This document shows positions 50,694 through 59,201 of a stretch of 64,000 bases of DNA, in pieces. The translations under genes and the position numbers were made by a program. This stretch comes from CAYPGJ01 sp964638515. Lineage in GTDB: Bacteria > Planctomycetota > Phycisphaerae > Phycisphaerales > UBA1924. A model generated the notes under the pieces. The model had not been told where the DNA came from, did no database searches, and worked only from the letters and a program-made list of their open reading frames with translations. Position 1 is the first letter of the stretch; the number at the start of each line of letters is the position of its first letter. Location: NCBI GenBank assembly GCA_964638515.1, contig CAZWZL010000007.1, forward strand, positions 1 to 64,000. Reading direction: 5' to 3'.

Positions 50694-53600
50694 TCAGGCC
50701 ACGGCTCGGCGGCGGCGCGTGCCGACGAGACCGGCCGCGAGGGCCATCAGGGCTGCGGAGCCCGGCGTCGGGATGAGGTTGGCCGGCGCCGACTGGCCGA
50801 AGAAGGAGAGAACGAGGTTGAGGTCGAGGAAGTTGACCACGCCGTCCTCGTTCGCGTCGCCGATCAGCCCCGGCATTCCGAAGACGCCGGCCGCGGCCTG
50901 CCCGAAGAAGGAGAGCACGTTATTGAGATCGAGGAAGTTGACCACGCCGTCACGATTGGTGTCGGCGGCGTTGCGCACGCCGAGCACGTACTCCGTCGCT
51001 CCGACCGACCGCCACCAGAAATGGTTCGGCGCGAGCGCGGGTGCGATGAAGGACGTGAAGTCCCCCACGCGCGAGGCGTAGGACATGATCGTCCACGAGT
51101 CACCCCAGTCCGGGTTGAACGGGCCGATCACGGTGATATCCAGCACGCCGGAGAGCGACGCATTGCCGGTGATGGTGATCCGATCGGCCTGCGCGGGGTT
51201 GGTTCCCGCGGTTTCCCACTCGTATCGGCCGGACGCGGTCTGCGTGTAGTTGCCGCCGATGGTCCAGGTTCCGGGCGAGGTTCCCGGGGCCACGGCGCCA
51301 CGGTTGATGACGTTGACGCCCAGATTGGCGTTGCCTGAAGCGTCCGAGCCGGCGAGGATATCCAGGGTTCCTGCGCCGTTGACGTTGGCCGTCGGCACGA
51401 ACGAGGCGGAGCCGTTGATGCGGAGAGATGCGCCGCCGGCGATGGTCGTCGTGCTCCCGCCGGAGAACGTTGAGGAAGAAGACAGCGTGTTAATGCCCCC
51501 GGTCACGGCGAGCGTGTCGCTTTGTGTGAACAAGGGGGCGCTGTACGTTCCGCCGCTCATGTTCATCATGCCGCTGTTGAAGATTCCGTGATTGGTCATC
51601 AGGAACGTGTTGCCGCCCCCGATGTTCATCGTTCCATCGAACACAAACAGCCCGCCGAAGTTTCCTGTGACGCGCACACCGCCGGTGAGGGCGTTGATCA
51701 CGCCCATCTCGTTCGAGCCGTCGAGGTCGGGGAAGGCCACGGTGCTGATGGTGAGCGTTCCCCCATCGCCCGAGATGGTTCCGTTGTTGTTGAGATTCTG
51801 CGAGGTGACGGTTCCGAATCCGGTGAGATTGCCGACGTTGGTGATCTCGAACGCCCGGCCCGTGAGCACGGCCGGTGCGCCCAGCAGATTGACGGCGCCG
51901 TCGAGCTGCCAATCGGAGGTGGTGTTCACCGCGAGCGTGCCCGCGACGTTGGCTGTTCCGTCGTAATCGTTGGTGGCGAACGCGTCGATGGTGGCGACGT
52001 TGAGCGTGAAGGTCGTGCCCGCGTTGACGGTGGTCAGGGCAAACCCGCCGCCGTCCCAGTCGTACTCGCCCGTGCTGATCGTCGTGCTCGCGGCGACGGT
52101 TGCGTCGCCGAATTGGCGAAGCAGCCCGGCGCCGGTGTAGGAGCCGCCGCGGTAGATGATGGGGCCCGAAAGGATGAGTTGATCGGCGGCCGCGGTCAGC
52201 AGGACAGAGCCTGAGGAGAAGAACTCGATCGGCGCGGAAACGGTGTTGCCGCTGCCGTTGGCGTCGATGGTCCCGCCGATGAGATTCAGCTCGGCCGTTC
52301 CGCCCACGGAACCGCTGACCATGGTCATGGTGTTGCCCATGGTCCACTGCCCGGAGGGCGAATTGACGTTCAGCGTGCCGTCGACCACAACCGCGTCGTC
52401 CATCGCGTCGGCGATGTTCGAATTAATCGTGAGGGTCGCGCCGTTCTCGATGGTGTGCGTGTGACCCAGGAACGCGGCGTCCCAGTCCAGCGTTTCGACG
52501 TCGATCGTCGTGCTGCCGGTGTAGGTCCAGTTTCCGTCGGTCTCGCCGCGGCCCGCTCCGGTGATCGTGCCGCCGTTGAACGTGCCGCCGCCGGTGAAGC
52601 GGACGGTTTCCCCCGCGTCGGCGGTGGCAGTGAATCCCGAGTTCAGTGTCGAGTTCTGAGACACGGTGGCGATGCCCGTGCCGGTGACATCGAGGGTGGC
52701 GATTCCTGAGGTGGTCATGGCTCCGCCGGCCAGCGTGGCCGTGGTCGTGCCCGTGTTCATGTTGAGCGTGCCGGAGTGCGTCCAGCCGTCGGTGAACGTC
52801 AGGGTTCGGTCGGCGCTGATGTTGGCCGTGCCGTCGAAGGCGTCGTTGAGCGTGCCGTTGAATGTGATGCTGCCGCCGGTGGCGTTGACAACGCCCGCGC
52901 CGGTGAAGCCATCGAGGTCCCAGGTGCCCGCGGCCGCGGTGTTGAAGACGAGATCGCCGCCGGAAGCCGTGACGGTGCCGTCGTTGATCAGGTCGCCGCC
53001 GTTGACGGTGACTGTGCCCCTGCCGATCACATCGGCCAGAGCGTCATCGATGTCGAGGGTGCCGTTGACGTTCACGGTTCCGCCGAAGAGGAACAGCTGG
53101 GCGTCGCCGTTCTGAAGGGTGAGGCCGCCGTTGGCGTTGTACGTCCCGCCCTCGTTCACGACAATGTCGCTGTCGAGCCCGTCAACGATGGCCAGATCGA
53201 ACGTGGAGAGCGTTCCGCCGTTGTTGATGTTGACGTTCGCGGCTTCGCGGACGATCAGCCGGCGTGCGACTTCTCCGGCCGTGCTCACCGTCGCGGTGTT
53301 CCCGTTCACGATGTAGGCGTCTTCGGTGCTGTCGGGCTGATCGTTGCCGATCCAGTTGCCGTTGGTGTTCCAATCGCCGCTGGAGTGAATGTACTTTCGA
53401 TCGAGATCGATGTCGGTCCACTGGCTGGCCGAGGCCATCGAGAAGATGTCCGTCGGCGTGGGCAGCGTGCGTGTTGCGAGCCCGGATGACGGGAACATCA
53501 GGCAGATGTTGCAGGCGAGGTGGGCGATGTTGGTTCCGGAAGCGGTTCGCGCGGCCAACGCGCCGCCTCGGGTCAGCGTGGTGCTGAAGTCATAGTCGCC

Positions 53601-54191
53601 GTCGCTGGTCTGTGACTGGGTCGCGGTGTTGGCGGCGGACATTCCCAGCGCGTGCCCCATCTCGTGGAGCGCCACGCTGAGCAGATCGAACGTGTTCGCC
53701 GGGCCGCCCCCACCCTGGTATCCGACCTCGAACTCGTCATGCGCGGTTCCGTTGAACCATGCGGTGCGGTTGCCGGCCGAGACGTCCCGCCAGATCGTCT
53801 CCTGCATGTTGAATTCGGAGTTATCCAGCGGCGTGGAATCGATGAACCAGTTGCGCCCGCTGTCGAACTGGATGTTGCCGGAGGTCTCCCGATGCGGCGC
53901 GCCGCCCTGCCCGGTAAGGCCGTGCTGAGCCAGGATAGATCCGCCGATGGGGGACCAGTCGATGGTGAGGGTGAGGGTGTGGGTATCCTCGATCCAGTCC
54001 TCCCACATGTTGGCCGCCGCGGTGATCAGGTGACGGGCCGTGCCCGCTGTGCCCACGGCTCCGGGGACATTGGCGTTGAAATTCAGGACGATGTTGATCG
54101 CGTTCGCGCTGCCTGAAGCAGCAGCGAGACCGGCCGCCGATGCAAGAACCGCGCCAGCGCGCGAGCCCATACGACGCCACGTATTCAGCAT
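50694..54191 (-). CDS. Giant exported metalloprotease-like beta-solenoid protein, PEP-CTERM-type tail
   Basis: 1165 residues from ATG 54191, which has GGAGGAGG 7 bases upstream. The signal peptide is AGAVLASAAGLAAASGSANA. Residues about 30-260 resemble matrixin/metzincin proteases, with FDLLSVALHEMGHALGM (about 166-182). The third zinc ligand expected at HExxHxxGxxH is Ala. A long Gly/Thr/Asn-rich beta-solenoid follows (GTLNVNGTLDIDDALADVIG-like turns). Then come two Ca2+-loop-like units (DTNRDGVVNFLDLNNVLSFF and DANEDGVVNFLDLNLVLSFF) and a sorting tail (IPTPGSAALMALAAGLV then RRRR). Likely cell-surface or secreted. No partner gene is adjacent. Confidence 0.88.
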   Translation of the reverse strand: MLNTWRRMGSRAGAVLASAAGLAAASGSANAINIVLNFNANVPGAVGTAGTARHLITAAANMWEDWIEDTHTLTLTIDWSPIGGSILAQHGLTGQGGAPHRETSGNIQFDSGRNWFIDSTPLDNSEFNMQETIWRDVSAGNRTAWFNGTAHDEFEVGYQGGGGPANTFDLLSVALHEMGHALGMSAANTATQSQTSDGDYDFSTTLTRGGALAARTASGTNIAHLACNICLMFPSSGLATRTLPTPTDIFSMASASQWTDIDLDRKYIHSSGDWNTNGNWIGNDQPDSTEDAYIVNGNTATVSTAGEVARRLIVREAANVNINNGGTLSTFDLAIVDGLDSDIVVNEGGTYNANGGLTLQNGDAQLFLFGGTVNVNGTLDIDDALADVIGRGTVTVNGGDLINDGTVTASGGDLVFNTAAAGTWDLDGFTGAGVVNATGGSITFNGTLNDAFDGTANISADRTLTFTDGWTHSGTLNMNTGTTTATLAGGAMTTSGIATLDVTGTGIATVSQNSTLNSGFTATADAGETVRFTGGGTFNGGTITGAGRGETDGNWTYTGSTTIDVETLDWDAAFLGHTHTIENGATLTINSNIADAMDDAVVVDGTLNVNSPSGQWTMGNTMTMVSGSVGGTAELNLIGGTIDANGSGNTVSAPIEFFSSGSVLLTAAADQLILSGPIIYRGGSYTGAGLLRQFGDATVAASTTISTGEYDWDGGGFALTTVNAGTTFTLNVATIDAFATNDYDGTANVAGTLAVNTTSDWQLDGAVNLLGAPAVLTGRAFEITNVGNLTGFGTVTSQNLNNNGTISGDGGTLTISTVAFPDLDGSNEMGVINALTGGVRVTGNFGGLFVFDGTMNIGGGNTFLMTNHGIFNSGMMNMSGGTYSAPLFTQSDTLAVTGGINTLSSSSTFSGGSTTTIAGGASLRINGSASFVPTANVNGAGTLDILAGSDASGNANLGVNVINRGAVAPGTSPGTWTIGGNYTQTASGRYEWETAGTNPAQADRITITGNASLSGVLDITVIGPFNPDWGDSWTIMSYASRVGDFTSFIAPALAPNHFWWRSVGATEYVLGVRNAADTNRDGVVNFLDLNNVLSFFGQAAAGVFGMPGLIGDANEDGVVNFLDLNLVLSFFGQSAPANLIPTPGSAALMALAAGLVGTRRRRAVA

Positions 54192-54282
54192 GTGAGATCC
54201 TCCTCCGTGCAGCACGGATGACACAGAATGTGTGCAACAGTCGGCACGCCGCAGTGCGGCGACGGGCCCAGACACCACGTCA

Positions 54283-54312
54283 GGTATACCCAAATCAGGG
54301 AGCCGGATGCAA
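54283..54312 (-). promoter_or_regulatory. Candidate promoter of the giant exported-protein gene
   Basis: TTGCAT (54307-54312), an 18-base spacer and TATACC (54283-54288) on the minus strand, about 92 bases ahead of the ATG. The surrounding bases GTTGCATCCGGCTCC resemble the element at 62010-62039 ahead of the other PEP-CTERM-type gene. Confidence 0.45.
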
Positions 54313-54386
54313 CCCCAATATGCGCGGATTGCCTATTTTTTCTTTATTCAAGAGCCGAGGAGTTCGCGACCGAGAGGGTTTCGTTA

Positions 54387-55400
54387 TCAGTCGGCGAGGG
54401 GATCGGGGCGGAAGAGCTTGGTGTCGAGAGCCCACTGCTTTTCCGTGAAGTTGCCGCCGAGCCCGGTCGACGCCCGTTCTCCCCGCGTGGCCGCGAGCGC
54501 CATGTGCGTCTTGGCGTCCAGGTTGTCGAGCAACGAGATGAAGATCGCTTCGGGAGTGGCCGGGATTTTCGCGGCGCCGAACTCCAGCACGCCGTGATGG
54601 CTGAGGATGATGTGCTGCATCACGTTCATGAGATGCGCCGGGAATCGGATGCCGCTGGCGAGCATGGCCTGCTGCGCCTTGTCGTGGAGCATGATGGCGC
54701 CTTCGACGATGTGCCCGACGAGCTCGCCGCGATCCGTGTATCCGAAGCCGCGCTCCCACGTGAGCTCGCGCGTCTTGCCGAGGTCGTGAAGAAAGAGGCC
54801 TGCGAGCACGATGTCACGAGAGAGCCGGGGATAGAAGGGGAGCATGGCGTTGGCGAGATTGAGCAACTGCAGGGTGTGCTCGAGTAGCCCGCCCAGGTAG
54901 GCGTGATGCATGGCCTTGGCCGCGGGAGCGACGCGGAACTGCGACATGAGGAGTTCGTCGTTGAAGTAGGCGTCGAGGAGGGCGCGCATCGCCGGGTGCC
55001 GCACGGAGTCGAGCAGGGCGCGGAGTTCCGCCCACATTTCATCGATCGATCGCTCCGTTGTCGGGAGGAGATCCTGCAGTTGGCGGTCCGTCGGCTCGAC
55101 GGGATCGATGGCGTGCACGATGAGCTGCAATTCGCCCTGGTACGGCTGGGTCTCGCCCTCCGCCCACACGAAGCCGTCCGTTGGCAGCCGACCGAAGAGC
55201 TCCTCGGTGATCGACCACATGCGCGCCGGAAGCTCTCCGGAGCGATCACGGAACAGGCAGCGCAGGTACGGCTTGCCGGCCCGGGTCGTGCCCATCTGCG
55301 CGTTGGCGATGGCGAAGAGGCCCTCGAACCGCTCATTGGGACGGAAGTCCTTGATCAACCGCTTTGTGCCTTCCCGCGTCGCCGTGGTCGCCATCGTCAC
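54387..55400 (-). CDS. YhaM-like 3'-5' exoribonuclease (OB-fold plus HD domain)
   Basis: 337 residues. The N-terminal OB fold (about 15-120) contains FEGLFAIANAQMGTTRAGKP and YLRCLFRDRSGELPARMW. The HD domain (about 150-310) contains KAMHHAYLGGLLEHTLQL, AGLFLHDLGKTRELTW, HIILSHHG and PEAIFISLLDNLDAKTH. This matches Bacillus YhaM (CbfA), a Mn2+-dependent 3'-5' exonuclease acting on RNA and single-stranded DNA. AGGAG lies about 5 bases before the ATG, and TAGGAT further upstream may be its -10 element. It is the last gene of a minus-strand series with rarA. Confidence 0.9.
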   Translation of the reverse strand: MTMATTATREGTKRLIKDFRPNERFEGLFAIANAQMGTTRAGKPYLRCLFRDRSGELPARMWSITEELFGRLPTDGFVWAEGETQPYQGELQLIVHAIDPVEPTDRQLQDLLPTTERSIDEMWAELRALLDSVRHPAMRALLDAYFNDELLMSQFRVAPAAKAMHHAYLGGLLEHTLQLLNLANAMLPFYPRLSRDIVLAGLFLHDLGKTRELTWERGFGYTDRGELVGHIVEGAIMLHDKAQQAMLASGIRFPAHLMNVMQHIILSHHGVLEFGAAKIPATPEAIFISLLDNLDAKTHMALAATRGERASTGLGGNFTEKQWALDTKLFRPDPLAD

Positions 55401-55449
55401 TCCTTGCCGATCCCCGGTGGGGCGATCCTAGCAAACCCGCTCTGGGCGC

Positions 55450-56025
55450 TCAGCGATTCGGCTCGCCATGCTCCGCTTCATCATGGTCGTTGACATCGTC
55501 GTCGCCCGATTTCGAGGGCGCGGCTGGGCTCACGCTCGGCGTTGCGGCGCCCGGCACTCCCACGCCGTGCACGTACACGAGCTCGCCTCCTTCGTGCGCG
55601 GTGAGCGCCACCCAGCCCCCCACCCCCAGCGACCCAGCCAGCGCGGCGCCACCGAGCGCGAGCTTCCACCGATCCGGCTTTACGGCCATCGACACCACGA
55701 GCGCGGCCATTGGGATAAGCGGCCAAAGCCACCCCAACTCACCCAACTCCTCGTGGCGTTCGAGCGTCTCCTTGGCGGCCGCGGACATCGGGGCCTCTTC
55801 GGCCCGGTGCTCGGCTTCCTCGCCAGCGTTCACGGCCAGCCAACCACTCGCAGACGCGAGCGCGAACATCATCACACACACCCAGATCAATGCCTTGGAC
55901 CTCATTCGCGTCAGCAGGAGCGCCGCCACGGGCAGGAATCCGAGCATCCCGACGACGATGGGGAGATGCACGAGCATCGCGTGCCGGGCGTGCGGATCTT
56001 CGAGTGATTGCAGGAAGTCGTTCAT
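55450..56025 (-). CDS. DUF2231-type membrane protein with charged tail
   Basis: 191 residues. DPHARHAMLVHLPIVVGML at the N-terminus and VALTAHEGGELVYVHGVGV near the end match the DUF2231 family of four-helix membrane proteins. Four segments are visible (LPIVVGMLGFLPVAALLL, ALIWVCVMMFALASASGWLA, GWLWPLIPMAALVVSMAV, LALGGAALAGSLGVGGWVAL). Conserved His residues (HARHAMLVH, HEGGE) suggest haem or metal contact. The C-terminus is a hydrophilic tail rich in Asp, Glu and His (DDDVNDHDEAEHGEPNR). Function unknown. CGGAG lies 8 bases ahead of the ATG. Confidence 0.82.
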   Translation of the reverse strand: MNDFLQSLEDPHARHAMLVHLPIVVGMLGFLPVAALLLTRMRSKALIWVCVMMFALASASGWLAVNAGEEAEHRAEEAPMSAAAKETLERHEELGELGWLWPLIPMAALVVSMAVKPDRWKLALGGAALAGSLGVGGWVALTAHEGGELVYVHGVGVPGAATPSVSPAAPSKSGDDDVNDHDEAEHGEPNR

Positions 56026-56061
56026 GTGCGCGGCTCCGTTCCGCCCGGAAGGCGCCGGATC

Positions 56062-57432
56062 TTATTCGGGAGATCCCTGTCCGGAGTTTTCCCGGCCGAT
56101 CCTTCTCGCCTCCCGAACTTCCTTCAGCCGGCGATTCAGGAGCTCCTCTGCGCCAAGGCCTTCCGGCCGGTAGTACCGCTTGTCGACCCCGAGGTAGTCC
56201 TGGCCGGTGACCCGGCCCAGGCTGGTTCGGGCGCCCGAGTCGTGTGAGTACTGGTAGCCGCGGCCTTCGAGCTTGGAGCCGACGCTTTCCACCTTGTGCC
56301 CGTCTCGAAGGAACATCGGCACGGGCAGCGTGCGACCCTCCTTGACATCGTCGATGGCTTCGTTGATCGCCACGTACGAGGCGTTGCTCTTGGGCGCGAG
56401 CGCGAGGTAGATCGCGCATTGGCTCAGTGTAATTCTCGCCTCCGGCATTCCGATCCGCTCCACAAGCTCCCACGCGCTCGCGGCCACCATGATGGCGCGG
56501 GGATCCGCGTTGCCGATGTCCTCGCTCGCCAGGATCGCCAGACGGCGCGCAATGAATCGAGGATCCTCTCCCCCCTCGAGCATGCGCGCGATCCAATAGA
56601 CCGCAGCGTCGGGATCGCTGCCGCGCACGCTCTTGATCATCGCGCTGATCGAGTCGTAGTGCTCGTCTCCGGTCTGGTCGTAGACCATGGCCTTGCGCTG
56701 GATGCTCTCCTGCGCTTCCGCGAGATCGATCTCGCGAGCCCCCCCACTCCTCGCGGCCACTTCGAGCGCCATCAGCGCCCGACGCGCGTCCCCGTCGCAC
56801 ACCCGCGCCCAGTGGCTGAGAGCTTCATCAGTGACCATGACGTCTCGCGCGCCGAGGCCGCGCTCCGTGTCCGAGAGCGCTGTTCGCAAGACCTGAATCA
56901 CGTCCTCTTCGGTGAGGGGCTCCAATCGAAACATGGTGCTTCGGCTGACCAGCGCCGAGTTCACCGCGAACAGCGGGTTCTCCGTCGTCGCTCCGATCAG
57001 CACGATCGACCCGCGCTCCACGTCCCCGAGCAGCACATCCTGCTGGGCGCGCGTGAACCTGTGGATCTCGTCAAGGAACAGGATCGTCCGCCGCCGCTTC
57101 TTCCCCTCGTGCCCCACCAGGCGCGCCCGCGCCTCCTCGATTACCTCCCGGATGCGCTTGACCCCCACGCTCGCCGCGTTCTCCCGCTCAAACCACGCCC
57201 CCGTCGCGTTCGCGATCACCTCGGCCAGCGTCGTCTTCCCGGTCCCCGGCGGCCCGTGCAGGATCACGCTCGTCAGCGAGTCCCCCTCGATCATCCGACG
57301 AAGCAGCCGACCCTTCCCAAGGATGTGCCCCTGCCCCACGAACTCGTCGAGGGTCCGGGGGCGCATCCGCGCCGCCAGCGGCGCCGCGGCCCACACCGCC
57401 CGCTCACGAGATTCCTCCCAAAGGTCGGACAC
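56062..57432 (-). CDS. rarA: Replication-associated recombination ATPase RarA
   Basis: 456 residues from GTG 57432. The AAA+ core has Walker A GPPGTGKTTLAEVIA, Walker B ILFLDEIHRFTRAQQD, sensor 1 LIGATTENP and the sensor-2 region DGDARRALMALEVAA. The C-terminal tetramerisation domain has DEHYDSISAMIKSVRGSDPD and RRLAILASEDIGNADPRA. RarA (MgsA) acts at stalled forks with SSB. No Shine-Dalgarno sequence is present, and TACTGT ends 6 bases upstream. The extreme C-terminus has a basic extension (RRLKEVREARRIGRENSGQ). Confidence 0.96.
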   Translation of the reverse strand: MSDLWEESRERAVWAAAPLAARMRPRTLDEFVGQGHILGKGRLLRRMIEGDSLTSVILHGPPGTGKTTLAEVIANATGAWFERENAASVGVKRIREVIEEARARLVGHEGKKRRRTILFLDEIHRFTRAQQDVLLGDVERGSIVLIGATTENPLFAVNSALVSRSTMFRLEPLTEEDVIQVLRTALSDTERGLGARDVMVTDEALSHWARVCDGDARRALMALEVAARSGGAREIDLAEAQESIQRKAMVYDQTGDEHYDSISAMIKSVRGSDPDAAVYWIARMLEGGEDPRFIARRLAILASEDIGNADPRAIMVAASAWELVERIGMPEARITLSQCAIYLALAPKSNASYVAINEAIDDVKEGRTLPVPMFLRDGHKVESVGSKLEGRGYQYSHDSGARTSLGRVTGQDYLGVDKRYYRPEGLGAEELLNRRLKEVREARRIGRENSGQGSPE

Positions 57433-57438
57433 CGACAG

Positions 57439-57444
57439 ACAGTA
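57439..57444 (-). promoter_or_regulatory. Candidate -10 element of a leaderless rarA mRNA
   Basis: TACTGT ends 6 bases ahead of the GTG start; no Shine-Dalgarno sequence lies between. Same arrangement as recJ and obg. Confidence 0.4.
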
Positions 57445-57472
57445 GCCCGTCTCCGGGCCGCGCGACTATGGC

Positions 57473-57937
57473 TCACGGTTGCGGTGGCGGCGTACACGTC
57501 AGCGCCTTGCCTACGGACGCACAGTGCGCCTTTGGCACTGTGACCACAAACGCGCCTGTCTGGAACGGACAGCAGATCGCCGCACAATACAAGAAGAACT
57601 GGCAGTCACCGTCCTGCAAGCCGGGCAGGCAGGCGTAGTAGCCCTTGGACCAAGCGCCCTGACAGCAGAGCGGCAGGCCCGGACACTCAGGAAAGCCCGG
57701 TGCGCTCACGCACAGCGCGGGGTTGGGTGGACTCGTGTACCCGGATCCTGTGTCACCCTCTCCGATCCCGCCGATCGGCGTGCAGGGACCCGTCGGTTTG
57801 CCTGTCTTCACCGTTGTTTGACCGGTGCAGGTGGAACACACGCCCGGCAACGGCCCGGCCGTCGACCATCCCATCGCGGCACAAAGGGCGGCAATACTCA
57901 CCGATATTCCCATTCGTCGTACAGCGTTTCTCCGCAT
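57473..57937 (-). CDS. Small exported Cys-rich protein
   Basis: 154 residues from ATG 57937, with AGGAG 7 bases upstream. After a signal peptide (GISVSIAALCAAMGWSTAG) the mature part carries 14 Cys, including CC pairs (LPLCCQGAW, AAICCPFQTG) and a CSTC motif. An even Cys count and export predict a disulfide-rich secreted or surface protein. I do not recognise a family. It is the last gene of a three-gene unit with a pseudopilin and a MauE-like membrane protein, the latter a family linked to thiol-disulfide chemistry. That makes a role for the neighbour in its oxidative folding plausible. Confidence 0.78.
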   Translation of the reverse strand: MRRNAVRRMGISVSIAALCAAMGWSTAGPLPGVCSTCTGQTTVKTGKPTGPCTPIGGIGEGDTGSGYTSPPNPALCVSAPGFPECPGLPLCCQGAWSKGYYACLPGLQDGDCQFFLYCAAICCPFQTGAFVVTVPKAHCASVGKALTCTPPPQP

Positions 57938-57974
57938 AGAACTGCTCCTGTTCGCCAACACTCGCGCTTCAATG

Positions 57975-58724
57975 CTACTCATCGGACCCCAAGTACCCGT
58001 CCAACGTGCCCAGCACGGGCGCGTATCGAATCGTGGGATCGCCGAACCAGAATGCGCCCGGCTCCCGAAGCTCGTCCCGATGACGCGTGCGGACCGAACC
58101 GTCCGCGAAGGCAATGTCCCATTCGCGCGGCTGCGCAGGCCTCGCCCAGTGCACCAGCACGCCCTTGCCGCTCGGGGAGCGAACGCGCTCCGAGTGCACA
58201 AGCTCATAGAAAGGCGCCGCTTCGTCGTAATCCGAGAACCCATGCCCCGGAAACTTCCAGAGGTCCGGCGATGTGACCATCGTGAGTGAGTAGAGGTATT
58301 TCGTCGGCAGTATGTGGTACTCGGGGGCATTCTCGTATCGGGAGAGATCGATCTGGCCGTTCAGGGTGTCCGGGCCTTGCGTGCTCTGCCAATGGGGGCT
58401 GTGCTGACCGCTCCAATGCGACAGGATCAGCGGCCAATTGCTCACATGGGATGGATACGAGCTGGGAACCATGTGCGGCTCGCCATAGAACCAAAGCCCC
58501 GCAGGGTCGCCCGGCAGTCCGGCGTTGAGCATCGTCCCGTCGTGCTCGGCGGACCACGAGCTGAAATCCTGGATGCAACGAGAAAGATTCTGCACATCAC
58601 GCAGCGTCTGAGCCGAACCGATCGCGCCCCGAAGCGACACGAGCACCACCGATGTCACCACCACCACCCCGGTGAGCACCACCAGCAATTCGATCACGCT
58701 GAACGCGCGGCGCGCCGGAATCAT
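57975..58724 (-). CDS. Type II pseudopilin-like protein
   Basis: 249 residues from ATG 58724 (AGGAG 7 bases upstream; the start overlaps the previous stop). The N-terminus MIPARRAFSVIELLVVLTGV is a prepilin-type signal: cleavage is expected after Ala, with Phe as first residue and Glu at +5. The C-terminal part has DIAFADGSVRTRHRDEL, the H-X9-DG-like feature of planctomycete pseudopilins (DUF1559/SBP-type variants). The middle region names no domain that I know. It would need the PilD peptidase and could use the pilus machinery at 1-11135. Cleavage after Ala instead of Gly is unusual. Confidence 0.8.
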   Translation of the reverse strand: MIPARRAFSVIELLVVLTGVVVVTSVVLVSLRGAIGSAQTLRDVQNLSRCIQDFSSWSAEHDGTMLNAGLPGDPAGLWFYGEPHMVPSSYPSHVSNWPLILSHWSGQHSPHWQSTQGPDTLNGQIDLSRYENAPEYHILPTKYLYSLTMVTSPDLWKFPGHGFSDYDEAAPFYELVHSERVRSPSGKGVLVHWARPAQPREWDIAFADGSVRTRHRDELREPGAFWFGDPTIRYAPVLGTLDGYLGSDE

Positions 58725-59176
58725 GAAGTCGCTCCTGCCGAGGCATTCAACTGACGCGGCCCGCTGGCGCAGATCAAGCACATTACGGCCGCTCCACCAT
58801 TTACCCCGGCCCACGCCTCGTTCGACAGTGCGCCCGAAGCAGCCCGGCCGAGGCAGCCGCAATCCACGGATTCGCCGTAGTACGCGAAGACCCCATGGAC
58901 CGTGCCGAACACGCCAAAGGCCGCCATCGCGACCACCAGAGGCACAGCGGCGCCGGCACACGACAACAGCCACAGTCCCAACAACGCTTCCACCACCGCG
59001 ATGCCGCGAACGACATCGAGCGAAGGCCTCGCGATGAGCGAAGACAGCATGGGCGACATGGCTGTCGGATCAGCCAGCTTGCTTACAGCCGCAAACACAA
59101 GCGCGCCCCCAACCGCGAACGATGCCGCCATTCTGGCGTGCGCCCGGATCTTCCTATGCCTTGAATCCCGGTCCAT
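58721..59176 (-). CDS. MauE/DoxX-like four-helix membrane protein
   Basis: 151 residues. Four membrane segments (MAASFAVGGALVFAAVSKLA, LDVVRGIAVVEALLGLWLL, AVPLVVAMAAFGVFGTVHGV, WAGVNGGAAVMCLICAS) and the motif DCGCLG after the third match the MauE branch of the DoxX superfamily. MauE supports disulfide maturation of methylamine dehydrogenase. The CxC motif suggests thiol redox activity here. GGAGGG sits 7 bases ahead of the ATG. Its promoter has a 12-G spacer (59202-59231). It is first in an operon with a pseudopilin and a Cys-rich exported protein, so those two are candidate substrates. Confidence 0.8.
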   Translation of the reverse strand: MDRDSRHRKIRAHARMAASFAVGGALVFAAVSKLADPTAMSPMLSSLIARPSLDVVRGIAVVEALLGLWLLSCAGAAVPLVVAMAAFGVFGTVHGVFAYYGESVDCGCLGRAASGALSNEAWAGVNGGAAVMCLICASGPRQLNASAGATS

Positions 59177-59201
59177 GCAATGACCCTCCGAAAGCAGAAT
59201 G

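Noticed and set aside
54283..54320. Sigma-54 promoter upstream of the giant exported protein
   Set aside because: TTGCA is present, but no GG dinucleotide lies at the required spacing; a -35/-10 reading fits better.
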